From: DASUPK01 sp963724665
GTDB taxonomy: Bacteria > Actinomycetota > Thermoleophilia > Solirubrobacterales > 70-9
Direction of reading: 5' to 3'
Assembly: GCA_963724665.1 (NCBI GenBank)
Contig: CAVRVH010000012.1
Span: 620,001-684,000, forward strand
DNA: 64,000 nucleotides
Below are positions 50,930 to 59,245 of this stretch, piece by piece (position 1 is the stretch's first letter; every line of letters begins with the position of its first letter). The notes under the pieces were generated by a model. That model was not told where the DNA came from. It saw only the letters and a list, made by a program, of their open reading frames with translations, and searched no databases. A program made the position numbers and the translations under genes.

Positions 50930-53632
50930 CTAGGGGCGCCCTTCGAAGGCCGCGGCAGCCTGCGCGGCCGCCACTCGCGCGATCGGTACCCGGTAGGGCG
51001 AGCAGCTCACGTAGTCCAGCCCCGCCCGGTGGAAGAAGCGGATGCTCTCCGGGTCACCGCCGTGCTCGCCGCAGATGCCCATCGTCAGTTCCGGGTTGGC
51101 CGCCCTGCCGCGCTCTACGCCCATCCTGACGAGCTCCCCGACTCCTGGCTCGTCGAGCGTCTCGAATGGACTGCCGTCGAGGATGCCCCGGTCGATGTAG
51201 GGGCCGAGGAAGCGGCCCTCGACATCGTCGCGCGAGAGGCCGATTGCCGTCTGGGTCAGGTCGTTGGTGCCGAAGCTGAAGAAGTCGGCGTGGCGCGCGA
51301 TCAACCCTGCCACCAGGCAGGCCCTCGGCAGCTCGAGCATCGTGCCCACGTGGTAGGTCACATCGGCACCGAGCTCTCGCTTGGCCTCCTCGGCCGCCTT
51401 CACCACCAGCTCCCGGACTTGCTCGAGCTCGGTCTCGTAGGCGATTAGCGGCACCATGATCTCCACGCGAGCCCCCTCGCCCTCAGCCGTCGCCGCCGCA
51501 GCCGCCTCGATGATCGCCCTGACCTGCATCTCGTACAGCGGCGGGTAGAGGATCGCCAGCCGCACCCCGCGCGTGCCCAGCATCGGGTTCGCCTCGTGCA
51601 GCTCGCGGACCAGCGCCACGGTGTGCTGGACCCGCTCGATCTCGTCGCGGTCGGCGCCCCTCCGCTGGATCGCTGCCAGCTCCGCCTCGAAGTGCTCCGC
51701 GGGGAGGAACTCGTGCAGTGGGGGGTCGAGCAGCCTGATCGTCACCGGCAATCCCCGCATCGCTCGGAAGATCCCCTCGAAGTCCGAGCGCTGCATCCGC
51801 TGCAACTCGCCGAGGCTGGCGCGGAAGCGGCCCTCGGCCTCCCCGGCCCTTTGCCCGGCGCGCCGCCACTCCTCGGCCGCAACGAACATCTCCTTCACCA
51901 GGCGGTCCCGGTCGGCCCCGAAGAACATGTGCTCGGTGCGGCAAAGGCCGATCCCCTCGGCGCCGAAGCTCCGGGCTCGCGCCGAGTCCTCTGGCGTGTC
52001 CGCGTTGGCCCTCACCTGCAGCTGGCGCAGCTCGTCCGCCCAGTCGAGCACGGTGTGGAACTCCTCCGAGATCTCCGGCGTGATCAGCGGCACGTCGTCG
52101 AGCGTGATCGCCCCAGTGGAGCCGTCGATGGCGATCATCTGACCACCGCGCAGTTCCCGGCCGTTGACGTGCACCAGGCCCTGGTCGACGTCGACATTGA
52201 ACTCGGATGCGCCGCACACGCACGGCCTCCCCATGCCGCGCGCCACAAGCGCCGCGTGCGAGGCCTTGCCGCCCTCGGAGGTGAGGATCCCCCGGGCGGC
52301 GGCGAACCCCGCGACGTCCTCGGCCTCCGTGAAGGGGCGCACCAGGATCACGTCCTCGCCCGAGCCGCCCCGCTCGACGGCCTCGGCGGCAGTGAACACG
52401 ATCGCGCCGCGCGCCGCGCCCGGCGAGGCGGCCACGCCGCGGGTGAGGACGTCGTACTCCCTCCCGGGGTCGAAGGTGGGATGCAAGAGCGCGTCGAGCT
52501 TGCCGGCGTCGATCGTCCCGAGCGCGCCCGCCCAGTCGAGCAGCCCCTCGGCGACGGCGTCCACCGCAAAGCGAACCGCCGCCTGGGCGGGCCGCTTCGC
52601 GTTGCGGGTCTGCAGCAGGTAGAGCCGGCCCTCCTCGACTGTGAACTCGACGTCCTGCATGTCGCGGTAATGGGACTCCAGCGTCCGCAGCGCCTCGCTC
52701 AGCTCGGCATGGGCGCCCGGGAGCAGCTGGGCCATCTCGTCGAGGGTCTGGGTGTTGCGGACGCCCGAGACCACGTCCTCCCCCTGGGCGTTGACGAGGT
52801 AGTCGCCGGAGGGCTCGGGCGCGCCGGTGATCTCGTTGCGGCTGAAGGCGACGCCCGACCCCGAGTCCGCGCCCTTGTTGCCGAACACCATCTGCTGCAC
52901 GTTGACGGCGGTCCCCCAACTGTCGGGAATGCGGTTCAGCCGGCGGTACTCGACCGCCCGCCTGCCCTTCCAGGAATCGAACACGGCCCGGATCGCGTCG
53001 GAGAGCTGCGCCCGCGGATCCTCGGGGAAATCCTCGCCGGTCTCCTCGCGATAGATCTGCGCAAAGCGATCCTTCAGCGCGCGCAGCCGCTCGGCGTGGA
53101 GATCGGTGTCCAGCTCCACCTCGGCCTCGCTCTTCGCCTCGGCGATCGCGTCCTCGAAGCGCTCCCCGGGGATGCCCCTGACGACGTTTCCGAACATCTG
53201 CACCAGGCGCCGGTGCGAGTCGCGGGCAAAGCGCTCGTTGCCGGTGTGGGCAGCGAGGCCCTCGACCGAGCGGTCATTCAGGCCGAGGTTGAGGATCGTG
53301 TCGAGCATGCCCGGCATCGAGGTCCTCGCGCCCGAGCGCACCGAGACCAGTAGAGGATCGCCGGGATCGCCGAGCGCGCGGCCCGCGCTCCCCTCCAGCC
53401 GCGCCAAGGCCTCATCGACCTGAGCGTCAAGCCCCTCCGGCATCTCCCCTCCAGAGCCCAGGTATGCGACGCAGGCCTCGGTGGTGATCGTGAACCCGGC
53501 GGGGACGCGGTCGGCGCCGAGCAGCCGGGTCATCTCGGCGAGGTTGGCGCCCTTGCCGCCGAGCAGGTCGCGCATCTCGCGCGAGCCCTGGTCGAACTCG
53601 TAGACGTACCTGATCGAGGATGTGGTGCTCGT
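50930..53632 (-). CDS. ppdK: Pyruvate, phosphate dikinase, apparent ACG start
   Basis: 900 residues in this reading. ATP-grasp start YVYEFDQGSREMRDLLGGKGANLAEM; phosphohistidine domain with catalytic His in GGKASHAAL; PEP/pyruvate barrel with GLCRTEHMFF and catalytic Cys in GICGEHGGDP. Interconverts pyruvate and PEP. Upstream in-frame starts are GTG 53695 (27 extra non-homologous residues at the front) or ones inside the CitE gene. The codon at the expected place is ACG 53632, with GGAGG six bases before it, giving M-S-T-T-S-S-I-R-Y-V-Y. This is the second apparent ACG start in the window. Confidence 0.9.
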   Translation of the reverse strand, partial: TSTTSSIRYVYEFDQGSREMRDLLGGKGANLAEMTRLLGADRVPAGFTITTEACVAYLGSGGEMPEGLDAQVDEALARLEGSAGRALGDPGDPLLVSVRSGARTSMPGMLDTILNLGLNDRSVEGLAAHTGNERFARDSHRRLVQMFGNVVRGIPGERFEDAIAEAKSEAEVELDTDLHAERLRALKDRFAQIYREETGEDFPEDPRAQLSDAIRAVFDSWKGRRAVEYRRLNRIPDSWGTAVNVQQMVFGNKGADSGSGVAFSRNEITGAPEPSGDYLVNAQGEDVVSGVRNTQTLDEMAQLLPGAHAELSEALRTLESHYRDMQDVEFTVEEGRLYLLQTRNAKRPAQAAVRFAVDAVAEGLLDWAGALGTIDAGKLDALLHPTFDPGREYDVLTRGVAASPGAARGAIVFTAAEAVERGGSGEDVILVRPFTEAEDVAGFAAARGILTSEGGKASHAALVARGMGRPCVCGASEFNVDVDQGLVHVNGRELRGGQMIAIDGSTGAITLDDVPLITPEISEEFHTVLDWADELRQLQVRANADTPEDSARARSFGAEGIGLCRTEHMFFGADRDRLVKEMFVAAEEWRRAGQRAGEAEGRFRASLGELQRMQRSDFEGIFRAMRGLPVTIRLLDPPLHEFLPAEHFEAELAAIQRRGADRDEIERVQHTVALVRELHEANPMLGTRGVRLAILYPPLYEMQVRAIIEAAAAATAEGEGARVEIMVPLIAYETELEQVRELVVKAAEEAKRELGADVTYHVGTMLELPRACLVAGLIARHADFFSFGTNDLTQTAIGLSRDDVEGRFLGPYIDRGILDGSPFETLDEPGVGELVRMGVERGRAANPELTMGICGEHGGDPESIRFFHRAGLDYVSCSPYRVPIARVAAAQAAAAFEGRP

Positions 53633-53712
53633 CTCGGACCTCCGCCACGATTCTAGTTCCGGCTCCGCCGCGGCGGAGGTGGCAGATACAGCCACCCAAG
53701 GAGCGTCCGGCC

Positions 53713-54603
53713 CTAGGCCTCGGTCGCTCCCAAGCCCGCCGCCTTGCCCCGAGCGAGCAGCTGCTCGGCCCCCTTCCGGCTGGCCTCGTCGAGCATCTCG
53801 CCATCCAGCTGCACTGCGCCTCGCTCGCCGGCTGCCTCCAGCGCCTCGAGTACGGCATGGGCGCGCTCGAGCTCCTCCGCTGTCGGGGAGAAGATCTCGT
53901 TGAGTGGATCGAGCTGGCCCGGGTGGATCGCCCACTTTCCGTCGTAGCCGAGGGCGCGAGCGCTCAAGGCGGAGGCTCGCAGTCCGTCCTCGTCCGAGAC
54001 GTCCAGGTGCGGCCCGTCGATCGCCGCCAGGCCGGCGGCGCGGGCGTTGACGAGAACGGTCTCGCGCACCCAATGCCAGCGGTCACCCGGATACGCCGCC
54101 TCCAGCGGGCGGCCGAGTGAGGCGCCCAAGTCGGCGTAACCGACGATCATCGTTTCGAGCCGAACACCAGCGCCGGCGATCTCGCCCACGCGGACGAGTC
54201 CGGCGGCGGTCTCGATCAGCGCCTGCAGACCGATACGCGGCCGGTCGAAGCCGGCGCTTTCCTCCGTCTGGCCGAGCAGGCGCTCGATCGCATCGATCTG
54301 GGCGGCGGTTTCGCATTTTGGGATCACCAGGCTGCCGAGTGCACCGCGGTTGGCCGCGGCCAGCTCCCTCACGTCCCGCTCCCACCACTCGGTACCCGTT
54401 CCATTGACGCGAACCGCCACGGCCCGGTCGCCCCAGTCCTCGACGATCGCCGCGCAGGCCGCGGATCGCGCCGCCTCCTTCACGTCGGGTGCGACTGAGT
54501 CCTCAAGATCGATCACGATCTCGTCGGCCGGCAGCGACCGCGCCTTCGCGAGCATCTTCACGGCGGAGGCAGGCACGGAGAGGCAGGAGCGCCGGGATTT
54601 CAC
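53713..54603 (-). CDS. HpcH/HpaI (CitE-like) CoA-ester lyase
   Basis: 296 residues. RRSCLSVPASAVKMLAKA front, VIDLEDSVAPDVKEAAR (metal/CoA), VRVNGTGTEWWERD, IPKCETAAQI, LIETAAGL, and the GYDGKWAIHPGQ end: the citrate-lyase beta/malyl-CoA lyase family. Given the MaoC and mesaconyl-CoA-isomerase-like genes next door, malyl-, beta-methylmalyl- or citramalyl-CoA are the likely substrates. It is divergent from them, and ppdK follows on its own strand. Confidence 0.88.
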   Translation of the reverse strand: MKSRRSCLSVPASAVKMLAKARSLPADEIVIDLEDSVAPDVKEAARSAACAAIVEDWGDRAVAVRVNGTGTEWWERDVRELAAANRGALGSLVIPKCETAAQIDAIERLLGQTEESAGFDRPRIGLQALIETAAGLVRVGEIAGAGVRLETMIVGYADLGASLGRPLEAAYPGDRWHWVRETVLVNARAAGLAAIDGPHLDVSDEDGLRASALSARALGYDGKWAIHPGQLDPLNEIFSPTAEELERAHAVLEALEAAGERGAVQLDGEMLDEASRKGAEQLLARGKAAGLGATEA

Positions 54604-54702
54604 AGCCTCGCGAGCATAGTCTCGGAATCAGCTAGCCTCACGTGCCTCGTGCCACAAGCCTCGGGCCCGGACGGCCGGCGCGGTCAGGTGGAGGAGGAGG
54701 AG

Positions 54703-55725
54703 TTGGAAGCGAGCCAGCGGATCGTCACCGACGGTCCCCATTTCGAGGACTTCGAGGTTGGCGAAGTATTCGAAGAGGCACCGGCCCTGACGCTCACCCC
54801 CGGCCATGCTGCCCTCCATCAGGCGCTGCTCGGAGACAGGTTGAGACTGCCGCTGGACGCCGAGCTGAGCGCCGCGGTAACGGGAGGGGACACCGCCCTG
54901 GCGCATCCGAATCTCGTCTGTGACGTCGCCATCGGTCAATCGACCGGGCCCACCCAGCGTGTCCTGGGCAACCTGTTCTACCGCGGTTTGGTGCTCCTGC
55001 AACCAGCTCACATCGGCGACACGCTGCGAACGCGAACCGAGGTCGTTGGGCTGAAGCAGAACCGAGCCAGGGGGGACGGCACTGCGAGCGGACTGGTGGC
55101 CCTGCGGATCCGAACGGAGAATCAGCGCGGCAAGGCGGTGCTCGACTTCTGGCGCTGCCCGATGATCCCCCTGCGGGACCCGGCGGCAGAGACCGGACAT
55201 GCTGACCGCTTCGAGGAGATTCCCGACGAGCTCGACCCTGACCGGGTTGCCGCCGCCATTCCCGGCAGTTGGAGGCTCGACCGCTTCCGAGAGCGCGTTC
55301 CGGGGATCCACTTCGCCGACCTCCCGGTCGGGACGACGTTCGAGGTCGCCGGCCGCGATACGGTGAGCTCGGCGCCGGAGCTGGCCCGGCTCACACTGAA
55401 CCTCGCCAAGGCCCACACCGACCCCGGGGCGAGCCCGCATAGGCGTCGGCTCGTCTACGGCGGCCACACGATCGCGGTCGCCGCAGCGCAGGCCACGCGA
55501 GCGATTCCGAATCTGGTCACGATCGTCGCCTGGCGTGGTTGCGACCACCTCGCTCCGGTGTTCGAGGGCGACGTCCTCGCGACCGACCTCAGCGTGGAGG
55601 GGGCGCATCCGCTCGACGGGGGCGGGGGCCTGGTGGACCTGCGTGCTCGGGTGCAGGCCGACCGCTTCGGGAGCGATGAGATCGCTGAGGTGCTCGACTG
55701 GAGCTTCGTCGGATTGATGGCATAG
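54703..55725 (+). CDS. MaoC-type double-hotdog enoyl-CoA hydratase (mesaconyl-CoA hydratase-like)
   Basis: 340 residues from TTG 54703, which directly follows GGAGGAGGAG; a GTG at 54649 would give a front without homology. Two hotdog folds: DGPHFEDFEVGEVFEEAPALTLTPGHAALHQALLGD and HFADLPVGTTFEVAGRDTVSSAPE...RRRLVYGGHTIAVAAAQA. The G-x-x-I-V-Y-G-G-H pattern is that of mesaconyl-CoA/beta-methylmalyl-CoA hydratases. It is 22 bp ahead of the isomerase gene, with AGGAGGAGAAAGG between. Exact substrate (C1- or C4-CoA ester) open. Confidence 0.82.
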   Translation: MEASQRIVTDGPHFEDFEVGEVFEEAPALTLTPGHAALHQALLGDRLRLPLDAELSAAVTGGDTALAHPNLVCDVAIGQSTGPTQRVLGNLFYRGLVLLQPAHIGDTLRTRTEVVGLKQNRARGDGTASGLVALRIRTENQRGKAVLDFWRCPMIPLRDPAAETGHADRFEEIPDELDPDRVAAAIPGSWRLDRFRERVPGIHFADLPVGTTFEVAGRDTVSSAPELARLTLNLAKAHTDPGASPHRRRLVYGGHTIAVAAAQATRAIPNLVTIVAWRGCDHLAPVFEGDVLATDLSVEGAHPLDGGGGLVDLRARVQADRFGSDEIAEVLDWSFVGLMA

Positions 55726-55747
55726 GAGGAGAAAGGGGTTCGCGACG

Positions 55748-56974
55748 ATGGGAATTCTGGACGGGATGCGGGTTGTGGAGGGCTCCGCCTTCGTGGCGGC
55801 GCCCCTGGGAGGGATGACCCTGGCGCAGCTCGGCGCAGATGTGATCCGCTTCGATCCGATCGGCGGGGGGCTCGATCGACACCGCTGGCCCGTGACCGAG
55901 GACGGCAAGAGCCTCTTCTGGACGGGCATGAACAAGGGCAAGCGCTCGATCCAGGTGGATCTTCGCTCGCCCGCCGGCCAGGAGCTCGCGACGGCCCTGA
56001 TCACCGCTCCCGGTGATGAGGCCGGTCTCTTCCTGACCAACTTTCCGGCCCGGGGGTGGCTCGACTACAAGGCCCTGCTGGAGGGTCGCGACGATCTGAT
56101 CATGGTCAGCATCAACGGCAATTACGACGGCACCTCCGCGGTGGACTACACGGTCAACCCGGCCACCGGATTTCCGTGGGCCACCGGCCCACGGCACCTC
56201 TCGGTTCCCTTCAACCACTTGCTACCGGCCTGGGATGCGATCACCGGCACCCTGGCCGCTGGGGGGATGCTGGCTGCCGAACGGCACCGGACCCGAACCG
56301 GCCAGGGTCAGTTGGTGAGGGTTGCGCTCTCCGACGTCGCCTTCGCGATGGTCGGCAACCTGGGCAAGATCGCCGAGGCGCAGATCTGCCGTCGGGAGCG
56401 ACCCAAGGACGGCAACTACCTCTACGGTGCCTTCGGCCGCGATTTCCTCACCAAGGAGGGACGGCGCATCATGATCGTGGCATTGACCCTGCGCCAGTGG
56501 CGGAGCCTGGTTGAGGCGACCGGTCTCGGCGAGGCCTTCGAGACCCTGGAGCGGATGCTCGATCTCGACCTGGAGAAGGAAGGGGATCGGTTCGTAGCGC
56601 GCGAGGTGATCGGCGCGACGCTGAAGCCATGGACCACGGCCCGCACGCTGGACGAGATCCGGGAGGTCTTCGACGCGCACGGGGTCTGCTGGGGCCCCTA
56701 CCAGACGTTCATGGAGCTCGTCGATGGAGATCCGCGCTGTTCGACCGACAACCCGATGTTCGACGAGGTCGAGCAGCCGGGGATCGGCTCCCACCTGATG
56801 GCGGGCTCGCCGCTCGAGTTCGGTCAGGTGGAGCGCGTACCGGTACGCCGCGCCCCACTGCTCGGCGAGCACACTGAGGAGGTGCTCGCGGAGGTGCTCG
56901 GCCTGAGCGATGCTGAGATCGGCCGTCTGCGTGAGGATGGTGTGGTTGCGACCCAGGCCGCCGTTGCCGCCTGA
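55748..56974 (+). CDS. mct: Mesaconyl-CoA isomerase-like (2-methylfumaryl-CoA isomerase) CaiB/BaiF protein
   Basis: 408 residues. The front MRVVEGSAFVAAPLGGMTL, then QLGADVIRFDPIGGGLD, LFLTNFPARGWL, DYTVNPATGFPWATGP, NYLYGAFGRDFLTKEGRR, CSTDNPMFDEVEQPGIGS and LGEHTEEVLAEVLGLS are, as I recall, nearly the same as in the Chloroflexus enzyme Mct of the 3-hydroxypropionate bicycle, which moves CoA within mesaconate (C1 to C4). The Asp in ALSDVAFAM is the expected catalytic residue of the family. Strong family assignment; physiological role inferred from neighbours. Confidence 0.88.
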   Translation: MGILDGMRVVEGSAFVAAPLGGMTLAQLGADVIRFDPIGGGLDRHRWPVTEDGKSLFWTGMNKGKRSIQVDLRSPAGQELATALITAPGDEAGLFLTNFPARGWLDYKALLEGRDDLIMVSINGNYDGTSAVDYTVNPATGFPWATGPRHLSVPFNHLLPAWDAITGTLAAGGMLAAERHRTRTGQGQLVRVALSDVAFAMVGNLGKIAEAQICRRERPKDGNYLYGAFGRDFLTKEGRRIMIVALTLRQWRSLVEATGLGEAFETLERMLDLDLEKEGDRFVAREVIGATLKPWTTARTLDEIREVFDAHGVCWGPYQTFMELVDGDPRCSTDNPMFDEVEQPGIGSHLMAGSPLEFGQVERVPVRRAPLLGEHTEEVLAEVLGLSDAEIGRLREDGVVATQAAVAA

Positions 56975-57050
56975 ATCGGGAACCAACTTGACTGACCCAG
57001 GCAGTCCGCGATCTCAGCGCGCCCCACAGGTGGGCCGGTGGGGATGCCCG

Positions 57051-57210
57051 ATGGGCAACAGAAGGGCAACAGACGGGACGGGGTCCAGCCGAACCCAGAC
57101 GAGCGCCAGTCCTGTTACAGGGCCAAATCCCGAGCCCACACGAGCTCCACCGAACTCCCGCCGCGGTCTACGAAACCGAAGGTCACAGGTTCGAATCCTG
57201 TCGGGCGCGC
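57051..57210 (+). repeat. tRNA-Arg attachment scar 4 with upstream conserved 110 bp
   Basis: 57164-57210 repeats the tRNA-Arg 3' part. The preceding block matches scars 1 and 2 with more changes (doublet GGGCAAC-N4-GGGCAAC at 57053-57070, GTCCAGCCGAACCCAGACGA, CCACCGAACTCCCGCCG). It is the outermost scar, so probably the oldest; normal chromosome follows. Confidence 0.85.
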
Positions 57211-57288
57211 TACCGACGTGGTGGCGGGGAGAGCCGGCCGGGTCCCCGTCGGGGTTGCGTGGTGTGTCAAGGGGCGTACCCTGGGAAT

Positions 57289-57618
57289 ATGGGTTCGATC
57301 ACCTCGATCCTTGCTGTCCTTCCGATCGAGACCCTGCCGATGCTTGGGATGTCGCTGCTCGGAAGCCTCGTTTTCGTCGGCCTCCTTCTTTGCGTACGTC
57401 GGTTCGATGCCAAGGAGGACGCCGGCGGCGATGGTCCGCGCGGCGGGGGCGGCGGCAGCGGACCCCGTCCAGATCGTCCCAAGGGCCCGCTCCGCCTCGT
57501 CGAGCCCCCGCTGGGAGAGATCCGCGCCAGCCGCCGCGGGCATCCTTCGGCCACTCGCCGAAAGGCGTCGCGAGCGGGCAACGGCGCGCCGGAGCCACGC
57601 AGTAGCACTCGAGGCTGA
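57289..57618 (+). CDS. Small membrane protein (doubtful)
   Basis: 109 residues from ATG 57289. One or two hydrophobic helices (about 4-37: ILAVLPIETLPMLGMSLLGSLVFVGLLLCVRRF), then a Gly/Arg/Pro-rich tail of low complexity. No Shine-Dalgarno is obvious. The hydrophobic start argues for a real protein; the tail looks like random GC-rich translation. Confidence 0.4.
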   Translation: MGSITSILAVLPIETLPMLGMSLLGSLVFVGLLLCVRRFDAKEDAGGDGPRGGGGGSGPRPDRPKGPLRLVEPPLGEIRASRRGHPSATRRKASRAGNGAPEPRSSTRG

Positions 57619-57745
57619 TCGCGGATCGGCGGCACTGGGGCCTTGACGCCGTCCCCGCCCGGGAGTAGCGTCCGACCTGCGCTGCCCTCATCGAAGTTTT
57701 CTCGCTTGGGCGGGAGAGGGCAACGGGGAAGGAGAGTCTGATCGA

Positions 57746-58405
57746 GTGAGCTCCCTGGTTGCGCGGTGGCTGGCAATCGTTGCCGGTGTCGTGATCGTCG
57801 CACTCGCGATCGGGCTCTACGTCAACAAGCTCGTGCGCGCTCCGACTCCGGTTTCGGCGCAGCAGATCGGGCCCGCCCAGGCGCAGCTGACGTTGGGCAC
57901 CACTCCTGCGGTTGGAAAGCTCGGCGGACACCCGACCTGGGTCTCCTATCTGGTGCGCGAAGGCAACCAGTGGAAGCACACCACCACCTTCGACGTGCCC
58001 GCCAACTCCCTGGTCCACATCACCATCCTCAACTTCGATGGCAAGAGCGGCATGCGCAACCCATTCCTTTCCCAGGTGCAGGGGACGATCGGAGGAACGA
58101 TGCAGCTCAACGGGAAGACGGTGAACAACATCGCCCCGGACGACGCCTCGCATACGTTCACGGTGCCGCAGATGGGGATCGTCGTTCCGATCCAGGGTGT
58201 CGGCGATGACGCCCCGAATCAGTGCTCGGAGATGCCGTGCTCCCTCAGTCAGGCGCACGAGACCGTGACCTTCACGATCCGCACGGGCAAGCACGGGTGG
58301 ATTCGGTGGCAATGCTTCGTGCCGTGCGCGGCCGGCTTCTTCACTGGCTTCGGCGGGCCGATGCAGACGATCGGCTACATGGACGGCTTCCTGCACGTGG
58401 TCTGA
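57746..58405 (+). CDS. Membrane-anchored cupredoxin-like protein of the oxidase operon
   Basis: 219 residues from GTG (AAGGAGA upstream). One N-terminal helix (about 8-27), then an external beta domain. The C-terminal part GWIRWQCFVPCAAGFFTGFGGPMQTIGYMDGFLHV has C-x3-C and a later Met, resembling the loops of cupredoxins and oxidase subunit II, but the CuA set is incomplete. It starts the operon, 13 bp before coxB. A periplasmic copper carrier or oxidase accessory subunit is likely. Confidence 0.7.
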   Translation: MSSLVARWLAIVAGVVIVALAIGLYVNKLVRAPTPVSAQQIGPAQAQLTLGTTPAVGKLGGHPTWVSYLVREGNQWKHTTTFDVPANSLVHITILNFDGKSGMRNPFLSQVQGTIGGTMQLNGKTVNNIAPDDASHTFTVPQMGIVVPIQGVGDDAPNQCSEMPCSLSQAHETVTFTIRTGKHGWIRWQCFVPCAAGFFTGFGGPMQTIGYMDGFLHVV

Positions 58406-58417
58406 GCCCGAGCGACG

Positions 58418-59245
58418 ATGCCCGAGCCCCCACACATCAGACGAATCCTGATCCTGTGGGCCGCGCTCAGCATCATCGCGACGCCCATCGTGGTCCTGGT
58501 GTGGGCGCCGGATCTGCCGCCGGGCAACGGCACCAACGCGGCCTCGGGGCAGGTGACGGACAACACCGTGCTGCTCGGCGTCGTGACGCCGATCGCCGCG
58601 CTGATGATCGTCTACTTCGCTTACGCGCTGATCGTCTTCCGCCGGCGGGACGATGGGCGAGACGAGGGAGTCGCGATTCGCGGGGACCGCGGCATACAGA
58701 CGACCTGGCTGGCGGTCACCTCGGTGATCGTGCTGTTCCTGGCGACCTACGGCACCGTTCGGCTGTTCGACGAGGGCTCCGGCGGCGGGCAGGGCGCGGA
58801 CCCGGTCGCCAAACCGTCGGGCAGTGTGCTCCCGGTTCAGGTCATCGCCCAGCAGTGGGCGTTCACCTACCGCTTCCCCACCTTCGGGGGTGTGGAGACG
58901 CCCCACCTGGAGTTGCCCGTCGACCGGAACGTCGCGCTTCACGTCACCTCGCTCGACGTGATCCACTCATTCTGGGCGCACGACCTCGGGGTGAAGGCAG
59001 ATGCCAATCCGGGCGTGGACAACGTCGCCTATGTCAAGCCGACCGAGGTCCGCAGCTTCTCGATTCGCTGCGCCGAGCTGTGCGGGCTCTTCCACGGCCA
59101 CATGTTCGACACGGGGCAGGTCGTGAGCGACGCTGCCTTCCTCGCCTGGATCCACGCCGAGCAGGCAGCCTTCGGCCCGGCGACCGGCGCCCTTCCCAAG
59201 TTCAGGGCCCACTACAACCCCGCTCCCCATAGGAGGGCCGGATGA
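58418..59245 (+). CDS. coxB: Cytochrome c oxidase subunit II
   Basis: 275 residues. Two helices (about 8-30 and 48-72, 88-110 region), then a cupredoxin domain. CuA ligands in CAELCGLFHGHMF (Cys-x3-Cys-x3-His-x2-Met) and the His in LDVIHSFWAHDLG; QQWAFTYRFP is the conserved aromatic stretch. Receives electrons from cytochrome c outside the membrane. Overlaps coxA by 4 bp. Confidence 0.95.
   Translation: MPEPPHIRRILILWAALSIIATPIVVLVWAPDLPPGNGTNAASGQVTDNTVLLGVVTPIAALMIVYFAYALIVFRRRDDGRDEGVAIRGDRGIQTTWLAVTSVIVLFLATYGTVRLFDEGSGGGQGADPVAKPSGSVLPVQVIAQQWAFTYRFPTFGGVETPHLELPVDRNVALHVTSLDVIHSFWAHDLGVKADANPGVDNVAYVKPTEVRSFSIRCAELCGLFHGHMFDTGQVVSDAAFLAWIHAEQAAFGPATGALPKFRAHYNPAPHRRAG

Noticed and set aside
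51483..53353. Long frames opposite or inside ppdK (up to 585 codons)
   Set aside because: Typical GC-rich shadows of a strongly conserved gene.
53633..54073. Long front extension of PPDK to 54073
   Set aside because: It would overlap the CitE gene in another frame and gives Arg/Gly-rich sequence without homology.
57299..58966. 555-codon minus-strand frame over the start of the oxidase operon
   Set aside because: Shadow of coxB and the cupredoxin-like gene; composition is His/Arg/Asp-rich without domains.
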